Below, piece by piece: positions 1 through 7,194 of a stretch of DNA of 54,921 bases. The translations under genes were made by a program, and so were the position numbers. How positions within the stretch are numbered: the first letter of the stretch is position 1; the number at the start of each line of letters is the position of its first letter. The DNA is from an uncultured Porphyromonadaceae bacterium (GTDB lineage Bacteria; Bacteroidota; Bacteroidia; Bacteroidales; Muribaculaceae). The stretch is from the NCBI GenBank assembly GCA_947175695.1, contig CAMWNT010000003.1:1-54921 (forward strand), in the 5' to 3' direction. Under the pieces are notes generated by a model that worked only from the letters and a program-made list of their open reading frames with translations, did not search any database and had not been told where the DNA came from.

Positions 1-96
1 GGCGATTCGCCGTCGGCGAACATCCGTGTGCAAAGGTAGATACAGTTTCAAAACCGTCCGTTATAAATTTTGACAAAGTGCGACGACGTTCGCGCG

Positions 97-534
97 GGGC
101 TTAACCGGGAGGAGGCGCTTAACTGGGAGGAGGGGCGCCCTCGCTCCTCGGTTACGACGACGTTCGTGACGACTTCACCAGGCTGCTTCACGAAAAAGAA
201 TCGCCTGCTTCGGCGAACGGTCGCAGCAAGCGAGGGGCGACGCTTAACTGGGAGGAGGGGCGCCCTCGCCCCTCGGTTACGACGACGTTCGTGACGACTA
301 CATCGGGCTGCTTCACGAAGAAGAATCGCCTGCTTCGGCGAACGGTCGCAGCAAGCGAGGGGCGACGCTTAACTGGGAGGAGGGGCGCCCTCGCCCCTCG
401 GTTACGACGACGTTCGTGACGACTACATCGGGCTGCTTCACGAAGAAGAATCGCCTGCTTCGGCGAACGGTCGCAGCAAGCGAGGGGCGAGGGCGCCCCT
501 CCTCCCAATTAAGCCCCTCCTCACGGTTAAGCCC
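97..534. repeat. 125-bp tandem repeat array closed by 48-bp inverted arms
   Basis: Three head-to-tail units of 125 bp start at 121, 246 and 371. Units 2 and 3 are identical over about 120 bases; unit 1 differs at about five positions. The left edge (97-144) and right edge (487-534) are inverted copies of each other, matching at 45 of 48 bases, so the array could fold into one large stem. Each unit can also form smaller hairpins, for example TCGCC-TGCTTC-GGCGA, and the unit junctions pair CGAGGGGCG with CGCCCCTCG. Degenerate pieces at 1-20 and 81-96 suggest further decayed copies. The period is not a multiple of three, so a repeated protein is not encoded. Function unknown. Confidence 0.85.
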
Positions 535-545
535 GTTCTCACGGT

Positions 546-589
546 AAAAAAAAAGCGGAGCCGGTGTTGAGCCGGACTCCGCCATTTTT
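546..589. terminator. Bidirectional terminator after the calcium ATPase
   Basis: The stem pairs GCGGAG-CCGG with CCGG-A-CTCCGC (555-582). It is preceded by nine A (546-554) and followed by five T (585-589), so it can work on both strands. It lies about 40 bases past the stop codon of the minus-strand ATPase gene and separates it from the repeat array. Confidence 0.8.
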
Positions 590-625
590 GATACGCACTT
601 TTGATAATGGAGTGCGCGAGGGGGG

Positions 626-3277
626 TTAGCGTTTGAAGAGGCGGAAGAGTTCGCCGAGCCAGAGCACGATGGAGGTGCCGCCGATGATGATGAGCCAGTC
701 GGTCAGGCGGAGGGGGGTGACGTTGAAGAATTCACCGCCGATGCTGACGATGAGCACCTGGCCGAGGAGAATCACCAATGCGATGAGCATGAAGCCGCCG
801 CAACCCTTGAAGTGGAAGGCCGAACGGCCGGTGGCAAATGCGCGGGCGTTAAACATGTTCCAGAACTGAAGGAATACGAAGATCGTGAAGAAGAGCGAAA
901 GCTCGTAGGCAGTCAGTCCGGTGTTGGCACCCATTGCTACGCGACCGATCTCGGTCAGCGAGGTAATGTCGGTGTGCTCGAAATAATAGAGCAACGCGAG
1001 CAGAAAGAGGAAGAACAGTCCACCGACTCCGATGATCGAACGCCACATCGGGCGGTTGATGATAAAGGCTTCGCGGGCACGCGGCTTTTCGCGCATGACA
1101 GTGTGCGACGGCGGGAGCGACGCGAGCGCCATGGCGGCGAATGTATCCATGATCAGGTTGACCCAAAGCATCTGGGTGACGGTCAGCGGCGATTCCATGC
1201 CCATGAAGGCGCCGAAGAGCACAATGAAGCAGGCGGCTACATTGACCGTCATCTGGAAGAGAATGAAGCGCTGGATATTCTGATAGAGCGAGCGACCCCA
1301 CATGACGGCGCGACCGATCGAAGAGAAGGAATTGTCGACGATTGTGATGTCGGATGCTTCTTTGGCAACGGAGGTGCCGTCGCCCATCGAAAGACCGACG
1401 TGGGCAGCCTTGAGGGCGGGCGCGTCGTTGGTGCCGTCGCCTGTGACGGCCACAACCTCGTTGTTCGACTGCAACGCCTCGACGAGACGCTTCTTATCCA
1501 TCGGGCGTGCGCGGGCGATGATCTTCAGATCGCTGACACGCTCTTTGACTTCCTTGTCGGAGAGTGCTTCGAATTCGAGGCCGGTGATGATGTTGCGGTC
1601 GCCGTCGGTGGCGTCGTTCCAGAGTCCGATCTGTCGACCGATCTCTTTGGCTGTGCCGGGGGTATCGCCGGTGACGATCTTCACCTTGATGCCGGCGTCG
1701 ATCACCTCTCTGACAGCTACAGGCACATCCGAGCGCACGGGATCGGAGATTGCCACGATGCCGAGGAATGTCAGATTGTCGGCCACGACTTTATTGTTTT
1801 CGATCGTGCGGTCGCCATCGTTGAGCACCTGATAGGCGAAGGCGAGTGTACGCATCGCCTGGTTCTGATATTCGAGAAGCTGAGCGTCGATCTCCTTGCG
1901 GGTGACGCCTGCCGTGTCTTTACACATTCCGAACAGGATCTCCGGAGCGCCTTTGACGTAAAGGATCTTCCTTCCGTCGGCCGAACGAACCACAGTGGCC
2001 ATATATTTGCGTTCGGTAGAGAAGGGAAGTTCCTCTATGCGCTGCGCTTTCTCTTTGACGTCGAGATAGTTGACGCCGCGTTTATGGAGCCAGAGGAGGA
2101 GTGCGCCCTCGGTCGGGTTGCCGAGCACTTCGGGCTTGTCGGCCGAGAGGTCGAGCTGTGCGGTGGAGTTGACGGCGATACCCTCGACGAGCACTTCATC
2201 CGAGGGATTGCCGAAGAACTTCGCCTCGGCCACCTGCATCTGATTCTGGGTCAGAGTGCCGGTTTTGTCGGTGCAGATCACGGTAGTCGCGCCCATAGTC
2301 TCGCAGGCGTGCATCTTGCGCACAAGATTGTTGGTCTTGAGCATGCGGCGCATCGAATAGGCGAGCGAGAGGGTGACGGCCATCGGCAGGCCTTCGGGCA
2401 CAGCCACGACGACGAGCGTCACGGCCACCATCAGCGTCTGCAGCAGATAAGCCGTAAAGTCGATCCAGTTGAAGACATCGACATTGAGGAAATAGAGCAC
2501 TACCCTGCCGATGACGATCAATGCGGCGAAGGCGTAGGAAATCTTGGTGATCAGATCGCCCAGGCCGTCGAGCTGCTCATTGAGCGGAGTCTTCACGCTG
2601 TCGTCGATCTGAGCGGCTTCAAACACCTTGCCGTTTTCGGTCTTGTCGCCGACTGCGAGCACACGCATCACTCCGTGTCCCTCCATGATTTTTGTGCCGC
2701 GCATTGCGTGGTCGGAGGGGAAGGTGGCGTCGGGATCGAATTGCGCGGGGTCGGTGGTCTTGTGGCAGATCGGCTCGCCTGTCAGTGTCGATTCGTCGAT
2801 GTTGAGCATGACGGCTTCAAGGAGCTCGCCGTCGGCGGGCACTTCCTCGCCGGTGTTGAGGATGACGATATCGCCCACGACTACATCCTTGCGGGGCACC
2901 TGCACGACATTACCGTTGCGCACCACCTGCACCGGCTCGTCGTCGTTGACCTGATTGAGGAGGGCGAACTCCTTGTCGGCCTTCAGTTCGAATATGAAAG
3001 CGAGGCCTGTTGCGAGGAGGATTGCGATAAATATACCGATCGGCTCGAAGAACACTCCGGCATCCTTGCCGAGTCCCCAGAACTCATAGCAGGAAATGCC
3101 GATCGAGAGAGCGCCGGCGATAAGGAGGATGATGATCAGCGGGTCGCCGAATTTCTCAAGAAATCGTTTCCAGAGTGGATCTTTTTCAGGGGGCGTCAGG
3201 ATATTGACGCCATGCTCCCGGCGGCTCTGCAATACTTCCGCATCGCTCAAGCCTGCGTAATGTTGTTTGTCTGACAT
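626..3277 (-). CDS. Calcium-transporting P-type ATPase, PMCA type
   Basis: This is a membrane pump of the P2-type ATPase family, probably exporting Ca2+ at the cost of ATP. The 883-residue protein shows the actuator motif TGEP (166-169), the membrane motif PEGLP (294-298), the phosphorylation motif DKTGTLT with the aspartate at 337, the nucleotide-binding KGAPE (442-446) and the hinge TGDGTNDAP (612-620). The hydrophobic segment containing NLIMDTFAAMALAS is typical of plasma-membrane Ca2+-ATPases. Length and motif order are complete. The next genes upstream are two TerD-family genes on the same strand; that family binds Ca2+, which supports a shared link to calcium or stress. Cation specificity is inferred from family resemblance. 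No clear -7 box was found in the upstream gap. Confidence 0.92.
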   Translation of the reverse strand: MSDKQHYAGLSDAEVLQSRREHGVNILTPPEKDPLWKRFLEKFGDPLIIILLIAGALSIGISCYEFWGLGKDAGVFFEPIGIFIAILLATGLAFIFELKADKEFALLNQVNDDEPVQVVRNGNVVQVPRKDVVVGDIVILNTGEEVPADGELLEAVMLNIDESTLTGEPICHKTTDPAQFDPDATFPSDHAMRGTKIMEGHGVMRVLAVGDKTENGKVFEAAQIDDSVKTPLNEQLDGLGDLITKISYAFAALIVIGRVVLYFLNVDVFNWIDFTAYLLQTLMVAVTLVVVAVPEGLPMAVTLSLAYSMRRMLKTNNLVRKMHACETMGATTVICTDKTGTLTQNQMQVAEAKFFGNPSDEVLVEGIAVNSTAQLDLSADKPEVLGNPTEGALLLWLHKRGVNYLDVKEKAQRIEELPFSTERKYMATVVRSADGRKILYVKGAPEILFGMCKDTAGVTRKEIDAQLLEYQNQAMRTLAFAYQVLNDGDRTIENNKVVADNLTFLGIVAISDPVRSDVPVAVREVIDAGIKVKIVTGDTPGTAKEIGRQIGLWNDATDGDRNIITGLEFEALSDKEVKERVSDLKIIARARPMDKKRLVEALQSNNEVVAVTGDGTNDAPALKAAHVGLSMGDGTSVAKEASDITIVDNSFSSIGRAVMWGRSLYQNIQRFILFQMTVNVAACFIVLFGAFMGMESPLTVTQMLWVNLIMDTFAAMALASLPPSHTVMREKPRAREAFIINRPMWRSIIGVGGLFFLFLLALLYYFEHTDITSLTEIGRVAMGANTGLTAYELSLFFTIFVFLQFWNMFNARAFATGRSAFHFKGCGGFMLIALVILLGQVLIVSIGGEFFNVTPLRLTDWLIIIGGTSIVLWLGELFRLFKR

Positions 3278-3279
3278 TT

Positions 3280-3473
3280 AGAGAGTGTTTGAATTTAACA
3301 CGATTAAATAATACTGACGCAAGAGTGAATCTTTCCATCCACTCAAAGGTCTTTTTCGGTGCTTTTCATCCGAATTCATCGGCAGCCAATTTGCAATTGC
3401 TCCCTCGAATCCGAACGAAAATCCCTCGAAAAATCCTCTTTGAGTGAATGAAAGTTAAATCCAAACACTCTCT
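3280..3473. repeat. Palindromic intergenic element with 20-bp inverted ends
   Basis: The ends at 3280-3299 and 3454-3473 are inverted copies matching at 19 of 20 bases. Further inward the similarity continues imperfectly: a CTTTCCATCCACTCAAAGG-like stretch near 3332-3350 mirrors the right arm's GAGTGAATGAAAG. An 18-base piece of the right arm (3442-3459) recurs exactly at 5635-5652, which points to a dispersed extragenic repeat. It fills the gap between the ATPase gene and the TerD gene. No coding potential is seen. Confidence 0.7.
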
Positions 3474-3495
3474 TAATCAGTTGTAAGTGTTCAAA

Positions 3496-4161
3496 TTATT
3501 TCGCGTAATTGGCTACGATGCGGCCGATGGTCTCGCAGAGATTCTTGTCGGGGAAAGCGTCGCCGATGGCCGAGAATTTCCATTCGCCGTTGCGGCGGTA
3601 GAGCTTGCCCATGATCAGTGCGGTCATGCCGGCATAGCGCTGTTCGGCTGCGACATTGTAGGAAGCGAACACCTCCTTGACGCGAGTCGGAGTTCCCTCA
3701 TACATGCGGATCGACGCATAGGGAATCTGCGAGAAATCTTCGCGGCCACAGTTGTTGAGGAAGAAGAAGATCTGATCCACATTGGGGCTGACGCGATCGA
3801 GATTGACTGTGATGATCTCATTGTCGAGACCGTCGTCGCCATTAAGGTCGCCCTTGAGGTCGTCGCCGCTGTGATGAAGCGCGCCGTTGACGGAATCCAC
3901 CTTGCCCGGAGGCATGCCGTATCGTCCGAGGAAATCGTGGCGATAGAGCGGAGAATAGATATGATCGACGAGATTGCCGTTGGCGTCGACCATCACGCAG
4001 GAGAGGTCGAGATCGACGTCAGTCACTTTTTTACCCAGACCGAGGAAGCCGCCGGAAGTCACGATAGCACCCCAGTTGCAACCCACGCAGAATTCTTTCA
4101 GCTTCGCGCCATTGCCCTTCTCGAGATTGATGCGCTGACCTTTTTCAAGACGTATTGCCAT
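3496..4161 (-). CDS. TerD-family protein (longer paralogue)
   Basis: TerD/CABP-family proteins are acidic cytoplasmic proteins linked to tellurite resistance, stress and calcium binding. This 221-residue protein begins MAIRLEKGQRINLEKG and has the aspartate-rich core: DVDLDLSCVMVD (48-59), GDDLKGDLNGDDGLDNE (99-115) and LDRVSP (121-126). It shares its start and overall pattern with the neighbour at 4184-4738 but has about 37 more residues, including a segment after residue 24 with two cysteines (25 and 28). The two genes are 22 bases apart on the same strand and are probably co-transcribed. Tellurite resistance itself is not shown; the other ter genes (terB, terC, terZ) are absent from the window. 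Confidence 0.88.
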   Translation of the reverse strand: MAIRLEKGQRINLEKGNGAKLKEFCVGCNWGAIVTSGGFLGLGKKVTDVDLDLSCVMVDANGNLVDHIYSPLYRHDFLGRYGMPPGKVDSVNGALHHSGDDLKGDLNGDDGLDNEIITVNLDRVSPNVDQIFFFLNNCGREDFSQIPYASIRMYEGTPTRVKEVFASYNVAAEQRYAGMTALIMGKLYRRNGEWKFSAIGDAFPDKNLCETIGRIVANYAK

Positions 4162-4183
4162 AGTTCTTTTTGTTTAGAGGAGT

Positions 4184-4738
4184 TTAGTTGTATTTGTTAA
4201 GATATTCGGCGAGGCCGCCTTTCATGCCGGTGCCGATGGCTTCAAACTTCCACTGTCCGGCGCGTTTGTAAAGTCGACCGAACTCTACTGCCGTCTCGAC
4301 CGAGAAATCCTCATCGAGGTCATAGCGCAGCATCTCCTCGCCGTTGTCGGGATTATAGATGCGGATAAACGCGTTGTGCACCTGTCCGAAATTCTGCTTG
4401 CGCTCGGGAGCCTTGTGGATTGTGACCACAAAGATGATCTCCACAGCGCGGGGATCGATCTTGGAGAGGTCGATGCGGATGCTTTCGTCGTCGCCCTCGC
4501 CTTCGCCGGTCAGGTTGTCGCCGGTGTGTTCCACCGAGCCTTCGGGCGACACGAGATTGTTGTAGAACACGAAATACTCGTCGGCAAGAATCTTGCCGTT
4601 TTCACCAAGAATAAACGCCGAAGCGTCGAGGTCGAAATCCTCGCCTGTAGATGTGCTGTTGGCGTCCCAGCCGAGTCCGATTGTAAACTTCGGGAGCTCT
4701 ACAGCCACCCGCTGTCCTTTTTCAAGATTAATTGCCAT
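4184..4738 (-). CDS. TerD-family protein (short paralogue)
   Basis: This is a standard-sized TerD-family protein of 184 residues. I place the start at the ATG giving MAINLEKGQRV, because this matches the N-terminus of the neighbouring paralogue and the family; an upstream in-frame ATG would add 15 residues that do not resemble TerD. Calcium-site-like acidic stretches are visible: GEDFDLDAS (32-40), HTGDNLTGEGEGDDESIRID (71-90) and LSKIDP (91-96). It is the first gene of a likely two-gene transcript, with two candidate promoters upstream (4857-4890 and 4996-5027). The role is probably stress- or calcium-related; the precise function is unknown. Confidence 0.9.
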   Translation of the reverse strand: MAINLEKGQRVAVELPKFTIGLGWDANSTSTGEDFDLDASAFILGENGKILADEYFVFYNNLVSPEGSVEHTGDNLTGEGEGDDESIRIDLSKIDPRAVEIIFVVTIHKAPERKQNFGQVHNAFIRIYNPDNGEEMLRYDLDEDFSVETAVEFGRLYKRAGQWKFEAIGTGMKGGLAEYLNKYN

Positions 4739-4856
4739 ATCTTTTAGTTTTAGAATTGAGTTAGCAAATAGGGTTATTACCATGGATCATGCCGCGACAT
4801 CGTTTCCGCGCCCCGGGGGCGATAGAGATAATGCGGCCGATCGCTTTTTGACAATG

Positions 4857-4890
4857 CAAATGTAAAAATTAATTCGGCAAAGGTGTCAAA
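4857..4890 (-). promoter_or_regulatory. Candidate promoter P1 for the TerD pair
   Basis: On the minus strand, TACATTTG (4857-4864) fits the Bacteroidetes -7 consensus TAnnTTTG. TTTG (4887-4890) lies 22 bases upstream as a -33 box. The expected start is about 110 bases before the gene. Confidence 0.5.
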
Positions 4891-4936
4891 ATCCGCAACA
4901 TTTCACTTCCGGGAGCCGGTTAACCTACCGCCGGCC

Positions 4937-4950
4937 CTGCAATATTGCAG
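4937..4950. promoter_or_regulatory. Perfect 14-bp palindrome upstream of the TerD pair
   Basis: CTGCAATATTGCAG is a perfect inverted repeat lying between the two candidate TerD promoters. A half-site ATTGCAG recurs just downstream (about 4960-4966). This arrangement suits a dimeric regulator, but no regulator is identified. Confidence 0.35.
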
Positions 4951-4995
4951 CCCTCGTGATTGCAGCCTTCGCGGCGGAAATGACACCGGCAATGG

Positions 4996-5027
4996 CAAAT
5001 TTAGCATTTTTTTTGAAAAACGACAAG
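4996..5027 (-). promoter_or_regulatory. Candidate promoter P2 for the TerD pair
   Basis: On the minus strand, TAAATTTG (4996-5003) is preceded at 20 bases by CTTG (5024-5027). It overlaps the terminator hairpin of the upstream DUF3127 gene. Transcripts would have a leader of about 250 bases. Confidence 0.4.
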
Positions 5028-5056
5028 CCACATCCCGTTTGCGGAGATGCGGCTTG
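5016..5056 (-). terminator. Terminator of the DUF3127 gene
   Basis: The arms CAAGCC-CATC-CCG and CGG-GATG-GGCTTG (5024-5056) form a stem. It is followed on the minus strand by a T run (5016-5020), 27 bases past the stop codon. Confidence 0.7.
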
Positions 5057-5082
5057 GTGAAAATTTAATTAATGGTGGCCGA

Positions 5083-5517
5083 TCAGAAGGGCAGATCGTC
5101 GCTGGAGTCAAAAGCGCTGCCGCCGGGAGCACCGGCTGCGAAGGGATCCACAGCTGCCGGAGCCACGGGTGCGGCGGGTGCTACGGGAGCGCCCTGGGGC
5201 ATCTGAGGCTGGCCCATGGGCTGCTGAGCCTGGAACTGGCCATTGGGATCCTGAGTCTCTACCGCGCGAAAAACTCGTGCGTCGGTATACCAGCGGCCGT
5301 TGTATTCGCGACTTTCCACATCGATCGAGAAAGTGTAGGTCTTGCCCACTTCGATATGCAGATTGTCGAGAGTGGCATTCATCGCGTTCATAGCCACCTT
5401 TTTGGGATACTGACCGAATGTCTCTGCCACCCAGGTTTTTTTCCGCCAGAGATTACCTGCTCTCGAAGTGCCTTCCTCCAAGGGAAGGTCAAGAATTACT
5501 TTACCTACGAAATCCAT
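5083..5517 (-). CDS. DUF3127 protein with SSB-like acidic tail
   Basis: This 144-residue protein matches the DUF3127 family, a Bacteroidetes group with an OB-fold-like domain related to single-stranded DNA-binding proteins. The N-terminal domain (1-90) has the family pattern GKVILDLPLEEGTSRAG, then FSIDVESREYNGRWYTDARV. A low-complexity linker rich in Q, P, G and A (about 95-130) follows, and the last residues are FDSSDDLPF. That end closely resembles the SSB tail DDLPF that recruits DNA repair and replication proteins. DNA binding is inferred, not shown. The gene stands alone, divergent from rsmG, with its own terminator. Confidence 0.85.
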   Translation of the reverse strand: MDFVGKVILDLPLEEGTSRAGNLWRKKTWVAETFGQYPKKVAMNAMNATLDNLHIEVGKTYTFSIDVESREYNGRWYTDARVFRAVETQDPNGQFQAQQPMGQPQMPQGAPVAPAAPVAPAAVDPFAAGAPGGSAFDSSDDLPF

Positions 5518-5562
5518 AGTTTTCTATATATATCTTTTTAATATTAATTGCCTTTAGCGACA

Positions 5563-5607
5563 ATAGCCATGTTAGCTATGTTAGCTATTTTAGCTACGTT
5601 AGCTGTC
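5563..5607. repeat. Five 9-bp tandem repeats of TTAGCTATG type
   Basis: Five degenerate 9-bp units lie in register (5563, 5572, 5581, 5590, 5599), with core TTAGCTA. They sit between the divergent DUF3127 and rsmG genes. The same word forms a longer tract at 7195-7293. Confidence 0.8.
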
Positions 5608-5784
5608 CCGACTACTCAAAAAAGAGGCTTTTTGGAGTGAATGAAAGTTAAAAGCGGCCCGGCGCTTCGGGAGCCGTAATCATTTGCATCACTACGGCGG
5701 TTATATCTATGGGATCGGATCAAGATCTTGGATCAGAGTTCGGATCAAGATTTTGGAGCCGATAGCCCGGCCTTAGGCTTTCAT

Positions 5785-5816
5785 CTTGCGAAGATACGAA
5801 TTATTTTGTAATTTTG
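5785..5816 (+). promoter_or_regulatory. Promoter of rsmG, possibly leaderless
   Basis: CTTG (5785-5788), a 20-base spacer and TAATTTTG (5809-5816) match the Bacteroidetes promoter pattern. The ATG of rsmG is at 5821, only four bases past the -7 box, so the transcript would begin at or next to the start codon. No ribosome-binding site is seen, though Bacteroidetes rarely use strong ones. Confidence 0.6.
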
Positions 5817-5820
5817 CGAT

Positions 5821-6444
5821 ATGTTAGACGAAATATTTAAAGCATTTCCGGATCTTTCCGAAGCTCAACGCCGACAATTCCACATGATGACGGAACTCTA
5901 TCCGGAGTGGAATGAGAAGATTAACGTGATTTCGCGAAAGGATATCGACAATCTCTGCGTCAACCATATCCTTCATTCACTCGCGATCGCCAAATTCATC
6001 AAGTTCGCTCCCGGTTCGCGCATTCTGGATATGGGCACGGGGGGCGGATTCCCCGGTCTGCCCCTGGCCGTGATGTTTCCGGATGTAGCATTTCATCTGA
6101 TCGACCGCATAGCCAAGAAATTGCGTGTGGCTTCGGATATCGCCCGTCAGATCGGAGCGACCAACGTCAGCTTCCAGCATGGCGACATCGGCGAATGCCA
6201 TGAGAAATTTGATTTCGTCGTGAGTCGCGCGGTGATGCCTCAGCCGGATCTTATGAAGCTCGTCGGGAAAAACATCTCCCCTATCCAACGGAATGCCATC
6301 CCCAACGGGCTTATCACTCTCAAGGGGGGCGACATCAATGCGGAGCTCGGGCGGCTCGCAAGCAGATCGGAGATCATCCCGATTTCCGACTATTTCCAGC
6401 AGCCCTTCTTCGCCACGAAGATGATCGTCTATACCGCCAAATAG
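5821..6444 (+). CDS. rsmG: 16S rRNA (guanine-527 N7) methyltransferase RsmG
   Basis: RsmG (GidB) transfers a methyl group from S-adenosylmethionine to G527 of 16S rRNA. The 207-residue protein has the SAM-binding loop LDMGTGGGFPGLPLAV (69-84), the acidic GD pair that follows the Rossmann fold (FQHGDIGE) and the family signature SRAV. Length is normal for the family. The stop is 21 bases before the ATG of the hydrolase gene, so the two plus-strand genes are likely one transcript, followed by the terminator at 7153-7187. Loss of this enzyme gives low-level streptomycin resistance in other bacteria. Confidence 0.95.
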   Translation: MLDEIFKAFPDLSEAQRRQFHMMTELYPEWNEKINVISRKDIDNLCVNHILHSLAIAKFIKFAPGSRILDMGTGGGFPGLPLAVMFPDVAFHLIDRIAKKLRVASDIARQIGATNVSFQHGDIGECHEKFDFVVSRAVMPQPDLMKLVGKNISPIQRNAIPNGLITLKGGDINAELGRLASRSEIIPISDYFQQPFFATKMIVYTAK

Positions 6445-6465
6445 GTTTTGAAATTCTATAAACTT

Positions 6466-7104
6466 ATGAAAATCGCTCGCTTTGAATTTGCTCTTTTCGG
6501 CATAAACACGTATGCTGTATTCGACCCCGAGTCGGGTGACTGCGCCATTATAGATCCGGGCATGTCGAATGCTGAGGAGCGCGATGCCGTCGTGAATTTC
6601 GTCAAGAAAAATTCACTGCATGTCGTGGCTGTAGTCAATACGCATCTCCATATCGACCATGCCATTTCCGATAAATGGACCAAAGATACTTTCTCCACTA
6701 TCATTGCGGCGAGTCCGGAGGATCTTCCGCTCGGTCAGAATATATCGCAACAGGCCCGAATGTTCGGCCTGCCGATCGATGTCGACGCAGTGGAAATCGA
6801 CCGTCCGCTCAAGGATGGCGACACGATCCGGATCGGCGACGGCGAACTGAAAGTGATCGCTGTGCCGGGTCATTCTCCCGGTGGGATCGCTCTATATGAT
6901 CAAGCCGACGGATTCCTTATCAGCGGGGATTCGCTTTTCGCTGGGAGCATCGGCAGAACCGATCTGCCCGGAGGCGACCACCGCGCCCTTATCGAGAATA
7001 TTCGCTCCCGCTTGCTGACACTGCCGCCCGAGACCATCGTCTATCCGGGCCATGGCTCGCCGACAACAATCGGCCATGAGCTACGCAGTAATCCGTTTTT
7101 TTAG
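6466..7104 (+). CDS. Metallo-beta-lactamase-fold hydrolase (glyoxalase II-like)
   Basis: This 212-residue enzyme carries the zinc ligands of the fold: HLHIDH (60-65), His136 in PGHSPGG, Asp155 in GDSLFAGSIGRTD and His196 in YPGHG. It resembles glyoxalase II-like thioester hydrolases, but at 212 residues it lacks the long C-terminal helical domain of true glyoxalase II, so the substrate is not assignable. I chose the ATG at 6466; a TTG at 6448 would add six residues. The stop codon TAG lies inside the first unit of a TTTTAGG repeat tract. Confidence 0.88.
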   Translation: MKIARFEFALFGINTYAVFDPESGDCAIIDPGMSNAEERDAVVNFVKKNSLHVVAVVNTHLHIDHAISDKWTKDTFSTIIAASPEDLPLGQNISQQARMFGLPIDVDAVEIDRPLKDGDTIRIGDGELKVIAVPGHSPGGIALYDQADGFLISGDSLFAGSIGRTDLPGGDHRALIENIRSRLLTLPPETIVYPGHGSPTTIGHELRSNPFF

Positions 7105-7150
7105 GTTTTAGATTTTAGGTTTTAGGGTTTAGGTTTTAGATATTAGATAT
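7101..7150. repeat. TTTTAGG-type degenerate tandem repeat at a stop codon
   Basis: About six units of TTTTAGG, TTTTAGA or TATTAGA follow directly from the stop codon of the hydrolase gene; the TAG stop (7102-7104) is itself part of the first unit. Similar tracts begin at the ends of the permease, htpG and nusB genes. Confidence 0.8.
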
Positions 7151-7152
7151 TT

Positions 7153-7187
7153 AAAAAGCCTCGGGCGATGGTCGCCCGGGGCTTTTT
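7153..7187. terminator. Bidirectional terminator between the hydrolase and lpdA
   Basis: A 12-bp near-perfect stem (AAAAAGCCTCGGGCGA with its complement ending GGGGCTTTTT) is flanked by A and T runs. It ends the plus-strand rsmG transcript and the minus-strand gcv operon. Confidence 0.85.
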
Positions 7188-7194
7188 ATTCTTT

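Larger units (their letters stand above)
5518..5820. other. Divergent intergenic region with repeats
   Basis: This 303-base gap holds, in order, the 9-bp repeat tract; a small hairpin CTCAAAAAAG/CTTTTTGGAG (about 5616-5638); an exact 18-base copy (5635-5652) of part of the palindromic element at 3280-3473; and two near-identical 17-base direct repeats (5716-5732 and 5741-5757, 25 bases apart) beginning CGGATCAAGAT. The first of these contains the palindrome CAAGATCTTG. The rsmG promoter closes the region. No clear promoter for the DUF3127 gene was found. Confidence 0.7.

Noticed and set aside
1-38. Minus-strand -7 box TACCTTTG near the left edge
   Set aside because: No suitable -33 box at 19-22 bases, and any gene would lie outside the window.
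97-534. CRISPR array
   Set aside because: Units are contiguous and 125 bp long with no unique spacers, and there are no cas genes.
188-585. Minus-strand frames with a repeated peptide inside the 125-bp array
   Set aside because: The 125-bp period shifts the frame at each unit, so the same peptide cannot be kept in one frame by selection; the peptide similarity only reflects the DNA repeat.
812-3274. Long open frame (820 codons) on the strand opposite the calcium ATPase
   Set aside because: It mirrors the ATPase codons and has no domain sense (low-complexity H, D, E, G). Sense codon bias avoids TTA, CTA and TCA, which keeps the opposite frame open. The same explains the open frames opposite etfA and the acyl-CoA dehydrogenase (31091-33775), the gcv genes and htpG.
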